Positions 57,831 to 64,000 of a stretch of DNA of 64,000 nt are shown piece after piece. A program made the position numbers and the translations under genes. The notes beneath the pieces are model-generated. The model saw nothing but the letters and a program-made list of their open reading frames with translations. It was not told where the DNA came from and ran no database searches. Each line of letters opens with the position of its first letter. The first letter of the stretch is position 1. The stretch is from positions 6,367,781-6,431,780 of the forward strand of contig CM064866.1 in NCBI GenBank assembly GCA_032719365.1, in the 5' to 3' direction. The stretch comes from Prinsepia uniflora (taxonomy: Eukaryota; Streptophyta; Magnoliopsida; Rosales; Rosaceae).

Positions 57831-58693
57831 CAACGGGTCAACCCGTTCACCTTGTTTTATGTTTTTTAACCCAACAGGTTGACCCGATCCTAACTTCTTC
57901 ATTTCTCAACCTTTTTCTTTATTTTAAACAAAAAACCTTAATAATTTGATCCTAAGAATAATTATATAAACACAAAAAGAACGTACCTAAGTACTCCACT
58001 CGAAACCAAGCGTTCAGCTAAACCTCTCTCACTACTTTCCCAGCCTTCCTTCATGCCAAACTCTATGTTCCTCGTCACTATAGGTTCTTGGAAGCTTGTG
58101 GAACTTATTGGAATCCTTGGTTCGAAGCTTTAACTCCTAAAATAGCCTAGGTGCTCTCGGTTGGTTTTTGGTTTTCAGGTCTTAGTTTTTCTTCCTCTTT
58201 CCTGCTCTCTTTCTCCTCTCTCTGTTTTCCTTCTTTCCTGGTTATTTCTTGTGTTTCTCTGGTTGGTATGGTTCTCGATTTGGGGTGGTTTCCTCATAAC
58301 ACAATATACACACACATATAGCACCACACCCCCTATATATTCATCCCCATTATCTTATATCGGTGCATCAAACCCAAAAAGATAGAGGGAGAAATCTAAT
58401 AAGCATGAACTCACAAGAAAAATCTCCCTTGTGAAATTACCAAAATACCCCTTAAGTCGAAATTACCAAAACACCCTTAGTAAGTCTAGGTCTGGAGTAA
58501 ACTTATTCGACCTTTGATTCCAACAAGCCACCTATCTTCAAACTTGGGACTCCGAGACCTACATAATCATACTCACAAAAAAATCCAACCGGCAATCCAA
58601 ATAAAAAGTCAACTTAAACACCATTAAGGGAAAATGGTCAATTCACATTAAAAGTTTCCAAAATACATTTTTCGATGTTCCAAGATGTTACAA
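57831..58693 (-). mobile_element. Giant LTR 5' fragment (minus orientation)
   Basis: The plus-strand right end CCAAGATGTTACA (58693) equals an LTR start TGTAACATCTTGG on the minus strand. Inside are 'aaaaagtcaactta', 'aaaatggtcaattcaca' and 'ccacctatct' blocks in the order of other minus copies. It lies tail to tail with the plus-oriented fragment at 56400-57830. Confidence 0.6.
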
Positions 58694-59606
58694 GAATCAA
58701 AGGACTCAACAAATTAAAAACCTAATCCTTCCAAGGTTCAGCCCAACTAGCATCCACTTTCAGCATCATTGGGAAGCGGAGCATGATTGGTGCAATCGCA
58801 CAAACACGACGCCAAAACCATCAGAGTTTTATAACCGTCGATTCGTTATGCATCGTTACTTAGACTTGGAAATTCGAAATCTTCTAATTTTTTTCATAAA
58901 TGATCTACGAATACATACAATACATGTGGGAAAATGGTTCAGTTGAATTATTAGAAGAAATTATTGAAATTTGCAAAAACACTTTTTCAATAACACTTTA
59001 GAACATTTTAAGAAAAGTTTAATGGTATTTGCATATTTTGGGCTGATTGAGTTTCGAACGATTAAATTCCCAAAATTTGACCGTTCATTTTTTATCGTTA
59101 AGTGCTAAAATTCGCCCACCAAAAATGGTGATGTTTTGAGGAGTTTAAGTTGTTTGATTGTAATAGAATGTTTTGTAACTGTCGATTCGTTTCACACCAT
59201 TACCTAGTCCCGAAATTTGAAATATTCTAATTTTTCGCGTAAACAATCTAAGAATACTTATAATAAATGTAGACCGATGAATCTATCCTCTTTAGTTCTC
59301 TCATAATCTTGAAAAGCAGTTCATTTTTTTAATTAGAAAATAATCTTTTTAATATTACCCGATGAATGTACTACAGTATTCTTCGGGCCAAACATGTTTG
59401 GTAAACTGCTACCAAAAACATGTTACCCGATGAATCCTATATGTTCTTCGTCGGACTTTTTTTAAAATATTTTTATATGTAATTCATGTTCATCTAGCTT
59501 TATTTCTTTGAAGATGAAAATATAAATGACAAAACATACAAATAAATCACAATTATTACACCGAAGATGGATATTATGCATTAATTAAAAAAAAAAATTA
59601 CAACTT
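58694..59606 (-). repeat. CACTA 3' untranslated/subterminal repeat region
   Basis: There is no gene between the LTR fragment and the transposase stop codon. Two diverged copies of a segment starting 'gtcgattcgtt' and running through 'attctaattttt' occur at about 58846 and 59171, and paired motifs 'ttacccgatgaat...ttcttcg' at about 59356 and 59420. Such subterminal repeats are usual near CACTA ends. A terminal CACTA inverted repeat was not found. Confidence 0.45.
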
Positions 59607-62600
59607 TCATTTGGTGTCAGTTCCACTATCCCCTTCCCACTCACCCTCGTCATCCAAGATGTGCCCAGTGATTAACTCCTCAAAATCACTTTCAATTTGT
59701 TCTAATGCCCCAAGATGTCAGGACCCACCCCGGTTTCACCCCGAAACCCGAGGTAAATCCTGCTCCCGTCTGACTCCCCGTACAGAATCCCAAGACAAAC
59801 TCACTTAAACAAACCAACCCAATCAGTCAGACGCAGGAGAACGAAATAAAACATCCCGAAGTCAAAACATACAGAGCATAGTCCGGAATACAAAGAAAAT
59901 AAAACCGATAATAATTACACGCACGCGGAAGAAAATTAAACACTCCGGGATTCCTCTCGTTACTTCTATGCCTCAGACGCTGCCTCGATGCCGGAACCCC
60001 GTTCTAGCTCCACGACCTGGAGGGCAATTTAAAACAGAAGGTGTGAGTGGACCAGAATAAAAGAACGTTCTAAAACCATTTTATAAGAAAACCGAGTTTT
60101 GAACCCTCCGTTTTGAAACCACATGCATAACTCAGTTATCAAAACAGGTATAAGTCAATCACCATAAAACATCATAAGAAACAGAAACACTACAAAACAG
60201 TTATAGAAATCATAGTGTAAGCATCATAAAACCGTAGCATTAACCATGGACTTCAACATCAAAACATCATTTCCCGATCAAACCTGCTGGACCTATCCGA
60301 GTCTTTAAACTCCCGAGTCTTTAAACTCAATCCAGGCCTCATAATATCCGAGTCTTTAAACTCCCGAGTCTTTAAACTCAACAGGCCTACGGGGGAAATA
60401 TCAATATATCCGAGTCTTTAAACTCAATTCGGGTCTTTAAACCCAATCTGGGCCCGTCCCCCGTCCATCAATATCCGGGTCTTTAAACCCAATAACCAGA
60501 TCCAGCAAATTCAATCCCAAAACCATTTGAAAACCTTTTCCAAAAATCTTTGATCATCAAATTCATGTTCCAAAATCCCTTTATAATCATTGAAATCATT
60601 TATCATTTGAAATATATTATTTGAAATCCCGAACTATAGCATCAAAAGCCAGAAATCGATATTTCTCGTAAAACGTGCTGAAAACCGTCTTTTCTCGAAA
60701 ACCGTGCAAATACGTAAAACGAACATAGCATATTCAATAATTATGAAATCACATATAAAACCAATAAATATGTATAGAAAACAGTTATGCATGCTCGAGT
60801 TTAGAGAAGGGGTCTACTCACAATACCGCCCCCTCAATCGCGTCCTGAACGTCCTGCACGTTCCTCGGCTTCCTCAGGAAATCCCGATCCTGTCAACAAC
60901 CGCCAAAATACGTCACTAACATGCTTACGAAGATTCACCAAATTTTCCCCAAAAATCCCCGAATCCTAATCGTAACGAATCGGAACCCTAAACCGTCGTC
61001 CTCGCGAAACTATACTCAAACGACGTCCGAACGACCTGAAACCACTTCTATTAGACGCGTCATAACACCTAAATTAAAAATCATGTTGACCGATTTCCCA
61101 GCCGCCGCCGCACGCGCCCCCACGTGCCGCCCAAAGTGGCTGCGCGTGGGCCTCACGCGCCAGCTACAGTGCCATCGTCAACCCCGAACCACTATGTTGA
61201 ACCGGCCGTCGGAGACTGAACCGGCGAGAACTGATCTCCGTCGTCCGGCCACTAATTCGACCCCTCTTTTCACCCACAGCTTCGTCCAGACCTGCCCTAT
61301 CTATTCCCCTACTCCGTTCACCTCGACACACCGCCCCATCCTCGTCGACTCAAGCTCGAAACCAGACAGCCCAAATCCCCTGTTTTCCTTCCCGGCCACC
61401 CAGCTCACCCCCTTTCACGGTGGCTACACCAAACTCGTCCTAAGACCATTCTAAACCTCACCAAACTCACCTGGACCGTCGACTCTACTCCAATCTTCAC
61501 GACTTTCGGTTCGAACATCGACTACAAAACAGAGTACATCCAGACCCGCCGTCGTGCCATCCTCCACCGTGCACCTCCCATCACGGCAGCTCAACCAAAC
61601 GACGCCCTGGACTCAACTGAACTCCCTGGACTCCCCTAGACTCTTCGATTCAACCTCTCAAGCCACGACTTCCGATTTGAAGTTCACGTCCAAAACAGAG
61701 CATAGACACGGGAAAATAGAAATTACCTGCAACCTGTCGCCGTCGTGAGCTCCGTCGGTATTGGTTGACTCCTCGCACCCCTCACGACACCACCACGATC
61801 TCAGTTGCCCCGTACACAGCCGTCACCGCCACGATTCTCACGTCCTCTCTGCTTCCTCCCTGTCTTTCTCCGATTTTTCCCGCAGCTCTCGACTCCTTCA
61901 CACACACCCGCTGCACCTCTCAACAAGCTCACCAGCTTACCTTCGATCTCCCGTCCCTTACTCACTCATCAGCACTCATCAACAGTCATGACCACCCCTC
62001 AATTGTCCCTCACAATCTCCCTCTGTTTCACTCTGGTTCCAGGAACAACCACGAACACACACACGGTTACACCCCAATTATTGGACCCTCACACACACTG
62101 GAACCCCCCAGAAACCACTCCAGCCTTGCCACTTGTCACAATCTTCTCCATATTCTCCCACATGGCCCAATCTCAGCCATCCTTCTGCCTTCTCTCTCTG
62201 CACAATTTCCAGAGCACAAAAGACCAAACTGCCGCTCCTTTAACCTCAAAATTACGGTTTTGCCACTACCTTCCTAGACCCGTATCTCACACACCGTAAG
62301 TCCGATGAATACGTGCCGCCTGTCATTGAACTCAGGATGACGAGATCTATTTAACCATCCTCGGTCAACGTACCAAAACTCGTCCGTATGAAAAGTCAAC
62401 TTTTTCCCCCTATTTAACAAAATTACGATAATGCCATCAACCTTCCGAACATCATAACTTCCTCCTCGGATGTCGGAATCGAGCCTATCTCCTGCCTACG
62501 GGTTCGTGACGTCCTCAACTACGTCTTGGTCACCGGTCAATACCCAATTACCTTCTCGAACTACAAGTCAACCTTTTGCCTGAACCAAGGGCAAAATCGT

Positions 62601-64000
62601 CATTCTACACTCATGGATCTATCCGTACCACCTATCCACCGATTAACTTCACTAATCCCATCTTAATCACTCTACTAATCCCGGCTCTCGGAACGGGTTG
62701 TTACACAAGATCAATCAAAGAGCCATCAATCACAATTTGTGGGATGACGTCGTTGGTCCGTACTCCATCCACATTTAGGGTGGATATGAAGGAATCCACT
62801 TGGTAAACAATTTGGCCATTATTTGTTTCCACCTCTTCTTCATAATATTGGTCATCGAAATCCCTTTTTTTTTTGTGATTGAACACCTTAGCTACTCTCC
62901 AACCAGCACCAGATTTTAGATCATACACATAGAATACTTTTTTTGCCGTGCTAGTAAGGATGTATGGATTACTCTCCAACCACCGAGTATTGGTGTTGAT
63001 AGAGGTCATAAATAATCTTTAATGACCCTCCTTCAGAGACTTAGATTCGTATCAAACAAATGATACTTGACCGGGATGACTGTCTTGTGGTTTGTGTATA
63101 ACACTTTAATCACACTTAAAAATCTGTCATAGAATCAAATATCAACATGTCCATTTCTATCCAAATAGAAGGATATTATGTCTTCAACAATGCGTGATGT
63201 TGCTCGTAAAAATGTCATACTTTGTCACAGTTTTTCAGTATGAACTAATGAGCCACGTCCATGTCCCTTTTGGTGAACGGCTCCGAGAGTGGACAATTAC
63301 CAAAAGGTCATACAAGTAAGGCAAAATGTATAGGTTCCACAATACTCTCATCAACATTCTTCTCGATGTGCATAGGATCTGTGATGTGTCTAATTTTCAA
63401 TTTCAACCAAAATGGCAACTAGAGGAATATGCTCTTTTTCTTCGAATTTTCCTATTCAGCAGGTTTCGGTCCTCGTGTAGTGAAGTCTTTTATATTGTTT
63501 AATTTGGAAAGTATCTCATCACCATACCTCTCTCGAGGTCGAGCCCGTAACTCTGTTTTTTTCATCAAATGAGTATGATTGCATACGTCATCGGTGATCT
63601 CAAGGCTAAAACCTTCTTGAACCTAAGTAGCATACCTTCGATGCATGCCAAAAGTACATTGTGTCTGAATCACATGTAGGGCAAGCAAGATAACCTTTGG
63701 TGCTCCACCTTGCCAACATGCCATAAGCTAGAAAATCATTAATTGTCCACATTGCTACCACTCGTAGAGTGAATACTTGCCCACTAAACTTGTTATAGGT
63801 ATAGACACCATTTTTCCATAGATACATGAGCTTATCAATTAATGGCCTCAAATAAATATCGATGGAATTACTCGGGGATTTAGGTCAAGATATCAAAGTA
63901 CTGAGGATTGTGAATTTTTTCTCCATGCATCTCCAAGGAGGTAAGTTATGCGAAGTCATAACCACTAGCCAAGTACTATATGGCTTTGCAAAACTCCCGA
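59607..64000 (-). pseudogene. CACTA (En/Spm) TNP2-like transposase gene, partial
   Basis: The minus-strand gene continues beyond the right edge. At the edge is the Transposase_21/TNP2 domain ('KPYSTWLVVMTSHNLPPW', 'RPLIDKLMYLWKNGV', 'SGQVFTLRVVAMWTINDF', 'YGMLARWSTKGYLACPTC'; 63606-64000), with an in-frame stop near 63885. Next come a degraded 'MHIEKNV'-type block (near 63365) and many frame changes, indicating internal deletion. The last part is an open DUF4216-like segment ('LESNPYILTSTAKKVFYVYD', 'GAGWRVAKVFNHK'; 62711-63009). The C-terminal exon continues across a solo LTR into an acidic tail ending at TGA (59607-59609). The family binds and cuts CACTA ends; this copy is defective in the middle. 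Confidence 0.85.
59716..62705 (-). mobile_element. Giant solo LTR, subfamily A (2990 bp), in CACTA gene
   Basis: Plus-strand ends are TGTCAGGACCCACCCC and GGAACGGGTTGTTACA, flanked by CAAGA (59711-59715, 62706-62710). It has the 'cgagtctttaaactc' array at 60290-60490 and the GC-rich 'cgccgcacgcgcccccacg' block at 61105-61125. Plus-strand frames of 164-177 codons in 60921-62299 are antisense to the LTR and low in complexity. Removing it and one duplication leaves the transposase frame open. Confidence 0.92.

Noticed and set aside
60921..62299. Overlapping plus-strand frames of 164-177 codons
   Set aside because: They are antisense to a solo LTR, Pro/Ser/Thr/His-rich low complexity from the GC- and C-rich LTR middle; the equivalent frames are broken in sister LTRs at 1309-2115 and 47908-48312.

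Overview
The window is nuclear DNA of a flowering plant, most likely a woody eudicot; I cannot name the species. The grounds are plant-type receptor-like proteins (RLPs), a plant 3-ketoacyl-CoA synthase relic, and dense plant transposable elements: Ty1/copia, Ty3/gypsy, Cassandra, LINE and CACTA. Only one host gene looks intact, a 956-codon intronless LRR receptor-like protein on the minus strand at 51971-54841. Everything else is a pseudogene, a transposon or an unassigned spacer.

Layout. 1-2462: truncated minus-strand giant LTR. 2463-10143: minus-strand gypsy-type element with gag, no recognisable pol, a 24-bp minisatellite and a long antisense reading frame. 10144-10925: ketoacyl-CoA synthase pseudogene cut by that element's LTR. 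11215-22200: an RLP pseudogene (RLP-A) split by a copia element (12537-22014), which itself holds a Cassandra TRIM and a giant solo LTR with a second solo LTR inside it. 22201-24084: RLP-A upstream region and AT-rich DNA. 23691-27358: long inverted-repeat element split by a solo LTR. 27741-33418: two head-to-head RLP pseudogenes (RLP-C and RLP-A2), split by a solo LTR and a copia LTR. 33419-37500: copia, giant-LTR and Cassandra fragments. 38670-43977: 5'-truncated LINE with a solo LTR in it. 44554-49363: solo LTR with another nested inside. 51971-55570: the intact RLP-B and its upstream region. 56400-58693: LTR fragments and a 148-bp TG microsatellite. 58694-64000: CACTA transposase gene running out of the window, split by a solo LTR.

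Two themes tie the window together. First, at least eight insertions of one loose superfamily of 1.9-3.0 kb sequences (starting near TGTAACGACC, ending near CCTGTCA, bounded by 5-bp target-site duplications) are present as solo LTRs, so the region records repeated insertion followed by LTR-LTR recombination. Second, an RLP gene pair in divergent orientation, with a conserved intergenic block, appears to have been copied three times (near 22 kb, 33 kb and 55 kb); only RLP-B survives as an open gene.

Limits: all homology calls are from recognising family motifs by eye; no alignment or database search was run. Boundaries given to the base are those where I could read terminal TG/CA and target-site duplications; other boundaries are approximate.
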